Positions 34,369-44,347 of a stretch of DNA of 44,752 nt are shown here, piece after piece. Positions within the stretch are counted from its first letter, which is position 1, and every line of letters begins with the position of its first letter. A program made the translations under genes and the position numbers. The notes under the pieces are model-generated. The model searched no databases and was not told the DNA's origin. It saw nothing but the letters and a program-made list of their open reading frames with translations. Source of the stretch: Iphinoe sp. HA4291-MV1 (GTDB taxonomy: Bacteria; Cyanobacteriota; Cyanobacteriia; Cyanobacteriales; Nostocaceae); assembly GCA_019359415.1 (NCBI GenBank), contig JAHHHH010000063.1:1-44752 (forward strand), in the 5' to 3' direction.

Positions 34369-34544
34369 CTAAGGTTGTGAAACTGGATGTCGTAACAATC
34401 GAATTAGCTCATATCCTGTAATTGCTCCATAGATAGCACTACCTGTAGCAGTCCCAATAGCAAAAGTGACTATTATATCTAGAGTTGTAATATAATTTGC
34501 CCCAGTATTGCTTACAATTGCGTATACAGCAGCACCTGCACCAA
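34369..34544 (-). pseudogene. 3' fragment of a kinase-type membrane tail
   Basis: On minus this reads [19 protein letters not shown], then TTLDIIVTFAIGTATGSAIY and GAITGYELIRLLRHPVS. It parallels the end of the kinase at 35404-36918 (VVYAIVSNAGV ... AIGIAVGGAIYGAITGRVLI, WLLRHPVSKP). It is a truncated duplicate of that C-terminal membrane region and is joined at 34545 to the start of a cysteine desulfurase gene. Confidence 0.85.
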
Positions 34545-34643
34545 TCCCAAGTGTTCTGTAAAGAAGGGTAGCATTGCTGCTAGTACCCGTTCATCAACAG
34601 GTGTGGTAGCGTGAGAGTCGAGGTAGATAGGGCGACTAGACAT
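34545..34643 (-). pseudogene. cysteine desulfurase (NifS/IscS) N-terminal fragment
   Basis: The 33 codons from the ATG read at 34643 give [20 protein letters not shown] and [13 protein letters not shown], the characteristic N-terminus of cysteine desulfurases. After this the frame runs into the duplicated kinase tail and stops within ten codons, so no enzyme can be made. The ATG is 2 bp past the stop of the gene at 34646-35275. Confidence 0.85.
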
Positions 34644-34645
34644 AA

Positions 34646-35275
34646 TTATTCAATCAAAACTTGACTTAGCTTTTTTAATATACTGAGAACCTTGTATAAT
34701 TCATTCTCACGTCTGTATAACGTGAATCTATCAGATAAAGCATAAAACGGTGTATCTTTCTTTATAAGCTTGATAAATTGAAAATCTTCCCCATTGATGA
34801 CCAATGAATAGACAGGAAGTTCAGGCTTAGGATTAGCCAGCATATAAGTCAGTGCTTGGGGTATAGCTTCTAAAAGAGAAAAACTAGCTCTTTTAGATTC
34901 AATTATCAATAACCATAATTGCTGTTGGATGACTAAAACATCAATTCTGCCTTTGATAATTTCTCCCTCATCTTCTGCACAAATTTCTATAGATTGTTCA
35001 CTTTTAAGAAAAAAAGGTTCATCATAAAATCCAGCCAGACTCAGCAAAGGAGATAACACCACTAATTTCACTGCTTCTTCCAATAAAGGAGGACGTTTGA
35101 CTAAACGAAGAAAATGAAATTTTACTTTGTCTAAATATTGCTTTTCTAAATCTGTAATCTCAGGCAAAGCATCCAACCACTCTGTAAAAAAATCTTCATT
35201 TTCAGCCTGTTGCAGCCCAAATCTTTCTTCTAAATAAGCAAGGGTGACATTTTGAGCTTGGATGACTTGAACCAT
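34646..35275 (-). CDS. nuclease-like protein annotated in relatives as restriction endonuclease subunit R
   Basis: The 209-residue product resembles small cyanobacterial proteins related to the N-terminal nuclease part of type I restriction R subunits. A PD-(D/E)XK-like core is visible in [11 protein letters not shown] (D112) and [14 protein letters not shown] (E126, K128), followed by an aromatic, strand-rich C-terminus. No helicase domain and no methylase gene are present, so it is not a working type I system. It sits between two copies of a duplicated segment, next to the nifS fragment, and is probably part of the inserted DNA. Confidence 0.7.
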   Translation of the reverse strand: MVQVIQAQNVTLAYLEERFGLQQAENEDFFTEWLDALPEITDLEKQYLDKVKFHFLRLVKRPPLLEEAVKLVVLSPLLSLAGFYDEPFFLKSEQSIEICAEDEGEIIKGRIDVLVIQQQLWLLIIESKRASFSLLEAIPQALTYMLANPKPELPVYSLVINGEDFQFIKLIKKDTPFYALSDRFTLYRRENELYKVLSILKKLSQVLIE

Positions 35276-35323
35276 AGTTTTTTAAACTCGCTATTATCTT
35301 AATATTTAACTCTAATTTTATAG

Positions 35324-35380
35324 TTATTTCCTGGTTGGGAAATCGCTATTTCTGAACTATGGCCTCCCGTGTTTGAGTAA
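35324..35380 (+). pseudogene. Uma2 3'-end remnant (second copy)
   Basis: Eighteen codons read LFPGWEIAISELWPPVFE and a stop, differing from the Uma2 end at 34265-34321 by one residue (A/S context I for V). An in-frame TAG precedes them, so this is only a scrap created by the segmental duplication. Confidence 0.9.
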
Positions 35381-35403
35381 TATCAACACTAGAACTGTTA
35401 CCT

Positions 35404-36918
35404 TTAAGGCTTTGAAACTGGATGTCGTAACAACCAAATGAGCACACGTCCTGTAATTGCTCCATAAATAGCACCACCTACAGCAATCCCAATAGCATAA
35501 ATGACTATCCATCTCCAGTCGTCTAGAGTTGGAGTTGTTGGAATCTTTACCCCAGCATTGCTTACAATTGCGTATACAATATCACTTGCAAAATCCCCTA
35601 CAACATAGCCCAAGACAACACCCACAATAGATCCCAATATCCACCAACCAGCATGCAAAACCTGTCGCCGCAGTACCAGCCATTGCATGATTCCGAGAGG
35701 CAGAAGAACCAGATAAGACAGTATAAAAGATAAGACAGTTGCCAATCTCCACGAGTCAGCCCCCTGGATTCTCTGCCGCAATACCAACCATTGCGTGAAT
35801 GGAAGCAAGAAGCCACCACTCATCATACCTACAACATTAGCAAAAACCCACTGATTCCATAGGCGTTTTTCGCTGGGTGTAAGCTGAAATTTCACAGGTG
35901 GTTTAGATCCACTTACTGGTTGGCTGGGTGTTGGTTGAGGCGTAACAGGCTGCGTGGGGGGAACTCCAGGAGAATTTACTGGCTGAGTTGGTGTGAAAGG
36001 TCGCTGAGGCGGATTCAAAGCTTGGTCAATCGCTGCCAACCGTTGTAAAATCTCCTGAGTGTTTGCTGGACGCTGACTGGGTAAATGCGCCATCATTCGG
36101 TCAATCAAATCAGCAAGAGTTGACGAGATATTAGGAGCATAACTACGCCAGCGTGACTCATTATTGTAAGAGTCATAAATTGCTGGATCAGTTGGTTCTT
36201 TTCCTGTTAGCAGATATACAAACGTGCGTCCCAAAGCATAAAAATCCGACTGCGGTACAGCTTGACCATTCATTTGCTCTGTTGGAGTGTATCCTGCAGA
36301 AATCACTCCTGTAACATTACCTTGAGATTGTGCGAACCAGTAAGTTTGTGTCATTGCCCGTGCTGTGCCAAAATCAATCAGCACTAGACGCCCATCTGCC
36401 CTAAGCATAATGTTAGGTGGCTTGATATCCCGATGAAAAAAGTTCTGGCTGTGGACTTGTTGCAGGATAGTGACAATCTCAGTCAACCATTGCACTGCTA
36501 ACTTTTGATTAATGGGGTGATAACCCCGCTGTTTCATGTATTCATACAAGTCCAACCCCTCTACTTTCTCCATCACCAGACAGTGCAGCGGTTGTTGACT
36601 ATCTCTGGGAAAATAGACAAAGTAGCTGTTTGATTCCACTTTGGGAATCCCAGGATGATTCAATAGAGCAAGAACTTCTGCTTCCCGCTGAAATAGTTCT
36701 ACCGCTTTGGGTTGATTGTTGATCAGAACTTTGAGAACTTTAGAAATGTTGCTTCGTATCTCGTTTACCTCAAATGTCACACCAAAGCCACCACCCCCTA
36801 GCCGACGCATCGCCCGGTAGCGTCCCTCTAGGAGCAGTTCTGAGCCACAGTTTTGACAAAACAAGATATTGTCAGGATTCTCAGGCTTCTGGCAGTGAGG
36901 ATTTATGCACAGGCTCAT
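35404..36918 (-). CDS. Ser/Thr protein kinase with N-terminal zinc ribbon and C-terminal membrane domain
   Basis: From the ATG read at 36918 the product is 504 residues. An open extension to 37050 has no family features. Residues 4-24 form a zinc ribbon (C4, C9, C21, C24: LCINPHC ... LFCQNCG). The kinase domain follows at about 35-310 with GGGGFG (41-46), K63, FHRDIKPPN (161-169) and DFG (182-184). A Pro/Gln-rich linker leads to about four hydrophobic helices (from WNQWVFANVVGMMSGGFLLP to AIGIAVGGAIYGAITG). Zinc-ribbon kinases of this form are common in cyanobacteria. The targets are unknown. From 36919 to 37210 there is no gene. Confidence 0.92.
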   Translation of the reverse strand: MSLCINPHCQKPENPDNILFCQNCGSELLLEGRYRAMRRLGGGGFGVTFEVNEIRSNISKVLKVLINNQPKAVELFQREAEVLALLNHPGIPKVESNSYFVYFPRDSQQPLHCLVMEKVEGLDLYEYMKQRGYHPINQKLAVQWLTEIVTILQQVHSQNFFHRDIKPPNIMLRADGRLVLIDFGTARAMTQTYWFAQSQGNVTGVISAGYTPTEQMNGQAVPQSDFYALGRTFVYLLTGKEPTDPAIYDSYNNESRWRSYAPNISSTLADLIDRMMAHLPSQRPANTQEILQRLAAIDQALNPPQRPFTPTQPVNSPGVPPTQPVTPQPTPSQPVSGSKPPVKFQLTPSEKRLWNQWVFANVVGMMSGGFLLPFTQWLVLRQRIQGADSWRLATVLSFILSYLVLLPLGIMQWLVLRRQVLHAGWWILGSIVGVVLGYVVGDFASDIVYAIVSNAGVKIPTTPTLDDWRWIVIYAIGIAVGGAIYGAITGRVLIWLLRHPVSKP

Positions 36919-37210
36919 AATTTTAGCAACAGTAGATATGCAGATATCATAACCTTGATCAGAAAATTCACTGCTGTTTGTTAACGATCGCCTGTGGCAG
37001 GTAATTTTCTCCTCATACTCATCTTTGATTACCCCTGTCAACCCCCACAACTACCCTCACCGCCACCATTCTTATTCTGCCTGCTCTACAGCAATCTTAA
37101 GAAAGATCCGGGTAATGCATAGCCGCGAACTCGCGGAACTCGGGATTAGGGGCAGGGCGGTTTTGGCACAAGACAAAACCGGGGTGGGGTTTTTTGGGAT
37201 TTATAAGCAA

Positions 37211-37651
37211 TTAATCGGACGTGATATCATTTCTCCGCCCTTTGCTCACCTGTAAACTCAGAGTCAAAGCCACCAAACTTGTGAGGAAGTGAAAGATATT
37301 TTCACGCCATCCTAATAGCATTCCAAAAGGATGATGAATCAGTATGCCTAGAAATCCTAAAATTAAATAGAAAACGCTAAATGAAAGACCCAAAAGAACA
37401 AGTAGGCGTTTACTTCTTTTCCTAAAAAGTAAGATGAGTAGGATAAATCCCCAGCTTATATGAATTGTGGCATGTAAGGCATCAGTTTTTACTAGCCAAG
37501 CAATCAAGGCTGGTACCTGGATGTTTCCTATGATCAAAATCATTGACACTATACCTTGCACCAGCAGACCCATTCCCAAGAACAAAAGGTACAACCGTAG
37601 AATTGCAGCAGTACGAGTTGTCATCATCTTAGAATAAACTTTATTGCTCAT
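37211..37651 (-). CDS. small membrane protein of unknown function
   Basis: The 146-residue product has four predicted membrane segments: LRLYLLFLGMGLLVQGIVSM, then a helix after HATIHISWGFILLILLF, then LLVLLGLSFSVFYLILGFLG and FHFLTSLVALTLSL. Two conserved-looking His residues lie at the helix ends (HATIH, IHHPFGMLLGW). The HHPFGMLLGWRENIFHFL block resembles DUF4383-type proteins, though the call is uncertain. It overlaps the upstream membrane protein gene by 11 bases, so the two are likely co-translated. Confidence 0.7.
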   Translation of the reverse strand: MSNKVYSKMMTTRTAAILRLYLLFLGMGLLVQGIVSMILIIGNIQVPALIAWLVKTDALHATIHISWGFILLILLFRKRSKRLLVLLGLSFSVFYLILGFLGILIHHPFGMLLGWRENIFHFLTSLVALTLSLQVSKGRRNDITSD

Positions 37652-38483
37652 TTGAATTGTTTCGCTTGCAAGATTGCCAAATCATAGCGACGCCAGAAAT
37701 GAATAATATTGCAAAAATGCTTATCCACAACCAAGTACCAGGAATAAACCAATTGACTTTGTGAAGTTTTGCATCTGCGATCGCTACTCCTAAAATCTCC
37801 AATAACCCTAAGACCAATTCCGTTAATCCTAATGTGAAAAGTTCTAAGTATAAGGCAACACGAGATAACAAAAATGCACCAATGGCAAGAGTTAGAAACA
37901 CAGAACTATACATCTGGCTATGAAAGTTGTCTACTTTCCAAAGCCAGAAAGCAGTAAAAGTACTAGGTACAAGCAGCAAACCAACACCGTACAATGTCAG
38001 TAAAATTCCTTGGACTCGTAGGAAAAATCGCCACCGTGGTGAGACGAAAGTTGATTCAATAGGAGGCAAACGTCGATAAAGCCAGAGATGATATGCCGAG
38101 GTTAAAGGAATAATGGTGTAGAGCAAGAACCAACCCCAGGTGATCCGTCTTTGGAAGTTAAAGTTTTCCAAATATAACAGTGAAACAAGTAGCAGGATGG
38201 TGGTGAAAGTTAATTGCATCGGTAATACCATTCGCGCTGCTTTCCGACGCCTTACCACGACAAGCATGACGGTAGGGACGAGTGCCGTTAAATACACTGC
38301 ACCTAAAAAGTGAGAATTAAAAGGTGTAATTTGCCACACCCAACGATAGCGGCTCAACTCTGGTAAGCAGAATAGTACTACGCCAGCAACCGAAAGTATA
38401 AAGACTTCTGCCCCAGTCACAATCTGAAGTACTGGTGTGATGCGGGGATTATTACGCTGAAGTTTTGGTTCGATATTAAACAT
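37641..38483 (-). CDS. multi-pass membrane protein of unknown function
   Basis: The 280-residue product has about seven hydrophobic segments, beginning with VLQIVTGAEVFILSVAGVVL and including FLGAVYLTALVPTVMLVVV, FFLRVQGILLTLYGVGLLLV and a C-terminal WISIFAILFISGVAMIW. I do not recognise the family. It starts 86 bp after the NB-ARC/WD40 stop on the same strand and overlaps the small membrane protein downstream, so the three may form one transcription unit. Confidence 0.7.
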   Translation of the reverse strand: MFNIEPKLQRNNPRITPVLQIVTGAEVFILSVAGVVLFCLPELSRYRWVWQITPFNSHFLGAVYLTALVPTVMLVVVRRRKAARMVLPMQLTFTTILLLVSLLYLENFNFQRRITWGWFLLYTIIPLTSAYHLWLYRRLPPIESTFVSPRWRFFLRVQGILLTLYGVGLLLVPSTFTAFWLWKVDNFHSQMYSSVFLTLAIGAFLLSRVALYLELFTLGLTELVLGLLEILGVAIADAKLHKVNWFIPGTWLWISIFAILFISGVAMIWQSCKRNNSNEQ

Positions 38484-38569
38484 CTGTAACCATCCGCGTC
38501 AAAATACCTTATTTACTACTTCATCTGCTGATGTCCTCACTTCGTAATCCTGGACAATTTATCTTTTGT

Positions 38570-41500
38570 TTACGATAACTCCACCGCCCCCAAGTCTTTT
38601 AAGGTAGCAATATTTGCCTGAGTTAAACCTGTCACACCAATAATGTTCATTCCCTCATAGGGTCTTTCAGGTAAGAGAGTTCTAATGCATTCACCTGTGT
38701 TGATATCCCACAGCTTAATTGTTTCATCCTGACTGCCACTGGCTAACATTTCTTTGTACTCCCCTTGGGAAGGTAGGATTTCACTAAATGCAACTGACCA
38801 AATCCAAGCACTATGACCTTGCAAAACTTTAATGCATTTGCCTTCAGAAATATCCCAAATGCGTATTTTCTGGTCATCACTCGCAGAAGCAAGAGTGCGT
38901 CCATCTGGACTAAAGGCAACTTGCAACATCAGTCTAGTGTCTGTCTGTAACGTCTGCATACATTTACCTTCTGAGACATCCCAAAGCCTAATGGTTCCAT
39001 CAGCACCAGCACTCGCTAAAGTTTCCCCACTAGGACTAAAGCATACAGAAAATATCCAATTCTTGTGTCCCTCTAAAGTTTGAAGACATTCACCAGTACT
39101 AACATCCCATAACTTGATAGTGCGATCGCCACTACCACTCGCCAAGATTTTTCCATCCGGACTAAACGCCACTGACCAAACTAAACTAGTGTGTCCTTGC
39201 AGGGTTTTCAAGCACTTACCGCTACTTGTATCCCAGAACTTGATAGTGCAGTCTCCACTGCTACTCGCCAAAGTTTTATCATCTGGACTAAAAGCAACTG
39301 ACCAAACACGACTGGTATGTCCCAGCAAAATCTTCAGGCACTTTCCATTATGCACATCCCACAGCCGTACTGTGCGGTCTTCACTACCGCTGGCTATGAT
39401 TCGTCCATCGTGGCTGAATGCGACTGACCAAACCTGATGGGTATGTCCTTTGAAAATTTTTGTACAATTGCCGTCAGAGACGTTCCACAGCCTCACTGTC
39501 TGGTCCTCATTGGCACTGGCAAGGAATTGTCCATTGGGACTAAAAGCAATCAACCCGACCCAATTGGTGTATCCACGTATAGTTCTAACACATTTGCCGT
39601 CAGAGACGTTCCATAGTTTAACAGTTTGGTCCTTGCTACCACTCACTAAAAGTTCACCCAGTCTTTCGTGAGAAATTGGGCTAAATGCAATAGACCAGAT
39701 GCGGTTAGTATGTCCTTGCAAAGTTCTGACGCAACTACCCTTATGCACATCCCATAAACGCACAGTTCTATCTTCGCTGCCACTGGCAAGTATATCACCA
39801 TCGCAGCTAAAGGCGACTGACCAAACTAAACCTATGTGTCCCTGCAAAACTTTGATGCAGCTTGACTCACCCATATCCCACAGGCGTACAGTCCGGTCTT
39901 CACTGCCACTAGCAAGCAAACTTCCATCGGGACTAAACGCCACTGAACTGATTCTACCAGTATGTCCTTCCAAAGTGTTGACACACTCACCTGTGACAAC
40001 ATCCCATATTCTGATAGTTCCGTCTCCACCACTACTAGCAAGTATATGACCTTGGGGACTGAATGCGACTGAAGCTACCCCTCCTGTGTGTCCTTGCAAA
40101 GTTTTGAGACACCTTCCCGTCGAAACCTCCCATATGCGAATGGTGCGGTCTTCACTACCACTTGCAACTATCTCACCATTAGGACTAAAGGTCACTGACC
40201 AAACTCGATCAATATGTCTCTGCAACGTCTGGAGACATTCACCTGTGCTGATATCCCAGATACGTACAGTTTCGTCTTCACTTCCACTCACAAGAGTTGT
40301 GCCTTGGGGATTAAATGCTACAGAATGCACCCAACTCGTATGTCCTTGTCCAGATACGACATGTCGCGTCTGGACATCTCTAGCTTGCCACAAGCGCACT
40401 TCACTATCAACATCAGCCGTCGCTATCAGTTCGCCATCTGGACTCACTGCAACAGACAGTACACTACTGAGATGTTCTGCAAAGACAGATTTTGCCAAGT
40501 CTGCGTAAGCAAAATTTACTTGTTGCAAAGATGCGTCTTGTAAGTATGCCTGCCAAACAGTGAGATCAGAAAAATCATAGCCAGTCAAATCTGTCTTCAA
40601 TTGACACAAAATATTGAGAACATTACCCGCTGCATATCCCGGTTCTCGGGGAGTTTTTTGGCGCTCATCCGTTAGAATTTGTCTTAACTGATTTTCTAGC
40701 TCATTTTGGCTATAGATAGTCAGTAGCTTTTCAATAAGAGGTTTAAGAATGAGGCAAATTTGGGTTTCTCTGATGTAGTCTTTTGCTAGAGTATTTAGCA
40801 GCGCAAGATTATTGAAAATTTTTCTCTCACTCGTCGTGATTTCTTGATAAAATTCGTTAATTAATCGTTCTGTCGTATACTCCATCACAACAGGTTGTTG
40901 AGTAAAACCAATAGTTGTTTTTTCAATGAGCGATCGCTGTCCCAAAGCTCTCAATGTTTCTGGTAATTTTTGCTTTGCTTGTGATGAGAGAATATGTTCC
41001 CTTAACTCTAATATTGAAATTGGTTCTCGCTCAATACAGAGCCAGTACATGACCTCTTTTTCTAAATCTGACAACCGATGAAAATCAACGGTTAATAAAT
41101 CACGTATATCATCAAAAATGAACGTTCCCTGATTTAAAACTTCTATATAATCGGAAATACTTCCATCAAATAAATCTTGAATTCCTCCCGCCACAATCTT
41201 TAATGCTAAAGGATTACCTGCATAGTGGTAATTTAGGAACTTCCATTCATCCTCTGTACCAGAAAAGTTCCCTTGGACTTTAAATATTTCTTGTATGTCT
41301 TCTGTTGTTAAACCAGTTAATTGTAATGAACGAACAGGAAGTGTTTCCCCTTCCAGCAAGATAAACTCTTTGGGTTTTTCCCGACTAGTTATCACCAAGC
41401 AACTTTGATGACGTGCTTCTCCTATACGTTTGAATAACTCACCGTAACCCTCATATCCTTCTCGATATTGTCCAGCACGATTTCCACCGCCCATAATCGT

Positions 41501-42193
41501 CTCAGCATTATCTAACACCAACAGACAGCGGGAAGAACGTAAATATTCTATGAGTCGAGAAATTTTGCCACTAACATCTTTTGGTAAAGTGGCTTCTGTT
41601 TGGTGTTGATTAGACAGAACTTGCAGCAGATTAAGCAAAATATCTTCTACAAGAGGGGCATTGCGGAGACTTCGCCAAATCAAATTCTCAAACTCATTCT
41701 GAATCTGCTCTGCCAGTTTTATAGATAAGGCAGTTTTACCCATGCCCCCCATACCTAATAATGCTATCAATCGGCAGTTATCTCCTAAGACCCATCGCTT
41801 AAGCGTATTGATTTCTTCTGTGCGTCCGTAGAAAATAGGAACATCAACTGCATCACCCCAATCTTGTCGTTTTTGAATTGAGGATTGGGTGTTAAGCACT
41901 GGGTTTTGGGGACTAGAAAATATTGCCCCTGTTCCTTGCTCCGCAACTGCGCGTCGCCGTAAAACTGCCCGAAAATTACTTTTTGAAATTTCCTCTCCAA
42001 AAGCTTTTGAAAGTAATTTCCATAACTTAGAACCTACATCTTTTACGTAATGAGGATCATAGCCACAGACATCTGCAATCTCTGGATAACTCTTGCCTTC
42101 CCAAGCATTGCGGAAAACGAGTTCTTGCAAATCACTTAAAGATTCTGGCTGTAGCGCTGTATCTATAACAACTAATGCTTCTTCAACAGTCAT
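38570..42193 (-). CDS. NB-ARC (STAND) ATPase with 14 C-terminal WD40 repeats
   Basis: This is a 1207-residue cytoplasmic STAND protein. Residues 1-85 form a helical, HTH-like N-terminal domain ([20 protein letters not shown]) of the type found in cyanobacterial vWA-MoxR-associated and NB-ARC proteins. The NB-ARC module has [16 protein letters not shown] (~120), the P-loop GMGGMGKT (147-154), Walker B LLVLDNAE (224-231) and GNPLALKI. From about 570 to 1170 there are 14 WD40 repeats ([20 protein letters not shown]...xTVRLWD), enough for two seven-bladed propellers, followed by a [18 protein letters not shown] tail. STAND proteins sense a ligand with the repeats and oligomerise through the ATPase. 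The ligand and output here are unknown. Confidence 0.92.
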   Translation of the reverse strand: MTVEEALVVIDTALQPESLSDLQELVFRNAWEGKSYPEIADVCGYDPHYVKDVGSKLWKLLSKAFGEEISKSNFRAVLRRRAVAEQGTGAIFSSPQNPVLNTQSSIQKRQDWGDAVDVPIFYGRTEEINTLKRWVLGDNCRLIALLGMGGMGKTALSIKLAEQIQNEFENLIWRSLRNAPLVEDILLNLLQVLSNQHQTEATLPKDVSGKISRLIEYLRSSRCLLVLDNAETIMGGGNRAGQYREGYEGYGELFKRIGEARHQSCLVITSREKPKEFILLEGETLPVRSLQLTGLTTEDIQEIFKVQGNFSGTEDEWKFLNYHYAGNPLALKIVAGGIQDLFDGSISDYIEVLNQGTFIFDDIRDLLTVDFHRLSDLEKEVMYWLCIEREPISILELREHILSSQAKQKLPETLRALGQRSLIEKTTIGFTQQPVVMEYTTERLINEFYQEITTSERKIFNNLALLNTLAKDYIRETQICLILKPLIEKLLTIYSQNELENQLRQILTDERQKTPREPGYAAGNVLNILCQLKTDLTGYDFSDLTVWQAYLQDASLQQVNFAYADLAKSVFAEHLSSVLSVAVSPDGELIATADVDSEVRLWQARDVQTRHVVSGQGHTSWVHSVAFNPQGTTLVSGSEDETVRIWDISTGECLQTLQRHIDRVWSVTFSPNGEIVASGSEDRTIRIWEVSTGRCLKTLQGHTGGVASVAFSPQGHILASSGGDGTIRIWDVVTGECVNTLEGHTGRISSVAFSPDGSLLASGSEDRTVRLWDMGESSCIKVLQGHIGLVWSVAFSCDGDILASGSEDRTVRLWDVHKGSCVRTLQGHTNRIWSIAFSPISHERLGELLVSGSKDQTVKLWNVSDGKCVRTIRGYTNWVGLIAFSPNGQFLASANEDQTVRLWNVSDGNCTKIFKGHTHQVWSVAFSHDGRIIASGSEDRTVRLWDVHNGKCLKILLGHTSRVWSVAFSPDDKTLASSSGDCTIKFWDTSSGKCLKTLQGHTSLVWSVAFSPDGKILASGSGDRTIKLWDVSTGECLQTLEGHKNWIFSVCFSPSGETLASAGADGTIRLWDVSEGKCMQTLQTDTRLMLQVAFSPDGRTLASASDDQKIRIWDISEGKCIKVLQGHSAWIWSVAFSEILPSQGEYKEMLASGSQDETIKLWDINTGECIRTLLPERPYEGMNIIGVTGLTQANIATLKDLGAVELS

Positions 42194-42301
42194 CTCTAAA
42201 CCAGCCTCTGCACTCTGCCTACATCCTGACTATACGAAATTTTTGTCTGCTAATGCCTTTCCATTTGAAGCTTTATTCACGCTGGTGCTATTGAATTGAT
42301 A

Positions 42302-42493
42302 TCATGTCCGGTTAATTGCTTACAGCATCGCCATCCTTTACTAGGTACAAGAATTGTCATTTCACAACAACAGCAGCCACAATTGGTTTCACAGGGAGTA
42401 CCAGCGCTTCCTTTACGGGTGATTGAACGCCAAAATGAAGAACACTGGCTAAGAGAGATATCTGCGGAACTGCTCCGTCCTTTGAAAGTATAA
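42302..42493 (+). pseudogene. condensation-domain-like protein, N-terminal remnant
   Basis: An open stretch reads NCLQHRHPLLGTRIVISQQQ, then PQLVSQGVPALPLRVIERQN and EEHWLREISAELLRPL, then a stop. LQHRHPLLGTRIV followed by PLRVIERQNEEHW resembles the N-terminal part of condensation-domain and related acyltransferase proteins. The catalytic HHxxxD motif and everything after are missing, so this is a fragment. The start is not defined. Confidence 0.5.
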
Positions 42494-42529
42494 AAAGCTC
42501 AGGCAAAGACGCAAAGGCACAAAGAAAAC

Positions 42530-42680
42530 TTTTGCGTCTTTGCGACGCCCTTCTCCTAAGGGAGACGCGCAAGGGACGGGTTCGCCAGTTCCCTCTCTGT
42601 CGGGAAACCCTCCTGCAGGACTGGTTTCACCAGATACCTCTGTCGGGAAACCCTCATCAAGTACAGGCTCGTCTTTGCGT
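42530..42680. repeat. GC-rich repeat cluster with two copies of a TCGGGAAACCCTC module
   Basis: CTCTGTCGGGAAACCCTC occurs at about 42595 and again at 42639, the first followed by CTGCAGGACTGG and the second by ATCAAGTACAGG. An upstream AGGGAGACGCGC stretch and short AAAGACGCAAAGGC/GCGTCTTTGCG inverted sequence accompany them. The module also occurs at 18076 and, inverted, at 30061-30085. It fills the gap between the condensation remnant and rplI. Confidence 0.7.
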
Positions 42681-42724
42681 GAGACTAAAAATCAATTCAC
42701 GCTCCAATCTAGCAACGCCGAATT

Positions 42725-43183
42725 TTAGCTAGCGACAACTTGAATGCTGACTTTTGCTGTCACATCAGAATACAGCTTAATTTCAGCCTCGTAAGTCCCT
42801 AACCTGCTAATATCAGGTATGGTAATACCACGCCGATCTACTTCCAGTCCTGTGATTTGTTGAATGACATCTGTCACTTCTTGGGTGGTGACAGTACCGA
42901 AAATAGCTTCAGCTTCACCAACCTGCTTCGCAATATTGAAGCTCTCAACTTTTTCCAAAGCTTCTTTTTGCTCTTGAGCTTGTTGCTTCAATTCTAATTG
43001 CCGCTGGCGTTCTAATTCGCGGCGACGTTCGACTTGCTTGAGAATACCAGGAGTGGCACGAGTTGCCAAACTTTTGGGAATTAAGTAGTTACGAGCATAG
43101 CCAGGAGCAACTTCCACTAAGTCGCCAGATTTTCCTAGCTTGCTGATATCCTGAGTTAAAACTAATTGTATGCGTTTTGCCAT
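42725..43183 (-). CDS. rplI: 50S ribosomal protein L9
   Basis: From the ATG read at 43183 the product is 152 residues, the normal L9 length, starting [20 protein letters not shown]. The signature [21 protein letters not shown] binds 23S rRNA. A long central helix ([20 protein letters not shown]) and a small C-terminal domain ([15 protein letters not shown] ... [17 protein letters not shown]) follow. The open frame further upstream to 43303 has no family support. It stands alone, with dnaB and other usual partners not adjacent in this window. Confidence 0.97.
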   Translation of the reverse strand: MAKRIQLVLTQDISKLGKSGDLVEVAPGYARNYLIPKSLATRATPGILKQVERRRELERQRQLELKQQAQEQKEALEKVESFNIAKQVGEAEAIFGTVTTQEVTDVIQQITGLEVDRRGITIPDISRLGTYEAEIKLYSDVTAKVSIQVVAS

Positions 43184-43357
43184 AGTTGTTCTTTTTTCTG
43201 GTGCTTTCTCTAAAATCTTAATTGCCTGGGCAACAGCCGGACAGTTCACATGGGTGCAGCTGTATTGCAAAGTTTTGCATATAGCCCGAAACTTACAAAT
43301 CATAACGAAATGTAAGGTGCGATCGCAACTGTTCTCTGCCAGAAAAATGACAAAAGA

Positions 43358-44131
43358 CTAAAATCTATCTTTCATTCCTCGCAACCGCCCAAAAGTTTGC
43401 ACCGAGTCACGACTGTTGGTAGCTAATTGTAATGCTGGCTGCTCCCAACGTAAAAAGGGATTTGTGAGCTTTTCCACACCTAAAAGCGAGGGAACAGTTG
43501 CTTCTCCCTGAGTGCGAGAGGTTTTTACTTCATCATAGCGGGTTTGTAAGTCGGTGTTATTGACATCTACGGTGAGAGCAAATTGCAAATTTTTTAAAGT
43601 ATATTCGTGGGCACACCAAACGCGAGTATAATCAGGTAAAGAGCGGAGTTTGTTCAAAGAATTGACCATTTGCGTTGGTGTCCCTTCAAATAAGCGACCA
43701 CAACCACCAGCAAATAGAGTATCGCCACAGAATAACTCACCAGTTTCACTTGAGTTTTCTGGAGGAAAATAATAGGCGATATGAGCGCGGGTATGTCCGG
43801 GAACGAAGATAACCTCAGCTGTTCTGTCTGCAAATTCAACGCGATCGCCTTGTTGTAAAAACACCTGCTGTCCTGGTATTCTCCCTCTATCCTCAGTCCC
43901 ACCATAGACTGTCACGTCAGGGAATTGTTGCATAAGTTGGCGGTTTCCTCCCACATGATCCTGATGATGGTGCGTGTTAAAAATTGCCACCAACTCAGCT
44001 TTTAGTTCTTTGAGTTTCTGCAATACTGGTTCCGCCTCGGCTGGATCGACAACAGCAGCAATATTGTGCTTTGGATCGTGCAACAGAAAAATGTAATTAT
44101 CTGAAAGTGCCTCAAGACGAATGACTTGCAT
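43358..44131 (-). CDS. gloB: hydroxyacylglutathione hydrolase (glyoxalase II)
   Basis: From the ATG read at 44131 the product is 257 residues, the family length. The metallo-beta-lactamase metal motif is [13 protein letters not shown] (H54-H59). [32 protein letters not shown] and [18 protein letters not shown] follow, and the C-terminal [11 protein letters not shown] ends the substrate domain. It hydrolyses S-lactoylglutathione in methylglyoxal detoxification. The stretch up to 44203 is open but not conserved-looking. It is divergent from the GNAT gene with a 216-bp gap. Confidence 0.95.
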   Translation of the reverse strand: MQVIRLEALSDNYIFLLHDPKHNIAAVVDPAEAEPVLQKLKELKAELVAIFNTHHHQDHVGGNRQLMQQFPDVTVYGGTEDRGRIPGQQVFLQQGDRVEFADRTAEVIFVPGHTRAHIAYYFPPENSSETGELFCGDTLFAGGCGRLFEGTPTQMVNSLNKLRSLPDYTRVWCAHEYTLKNLQFALTVDVNNTDLQTRYDEVKTSRTQGEATVPSLLGVEKLTNPFLRWEQPALQLATNSRDSVQTFGRLRGMKDRF

Positions 44132-44347
44132 TGACTGTATCTCCCTTACAATTTGATGTTTAGCATGCGCTATGCAAGCATAGAGTTGCTGGACTATCTG
44201 CATAAGCTTCTAGCAATCCTATATTAGCTATTTATATTTCTTAATTATCGTCTCATTCCCGTCTGTCTAATTCTTATGTTGTAATGGGCAAAGGAAATTC
44301 TCGACCGGGTAAATGCGCTCTAGCCAATTCTTTTAGAGATTTATCTT

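Noticed and set aside
37025-37255. Plus-strand 76-codon frame in the gap after the zinc-ribbon kinase
   Set aside because: No family resemblance and no ribosome binding site; it overlaps the end of the membrane protein gene on minus.
39114-40508. Series of plus-strand frames opposite the WD40 region
   Set aside because: The repeated WD40 DNA gives long antisense frames with periodic residues; the minus-strand WD40 reading is the real one.
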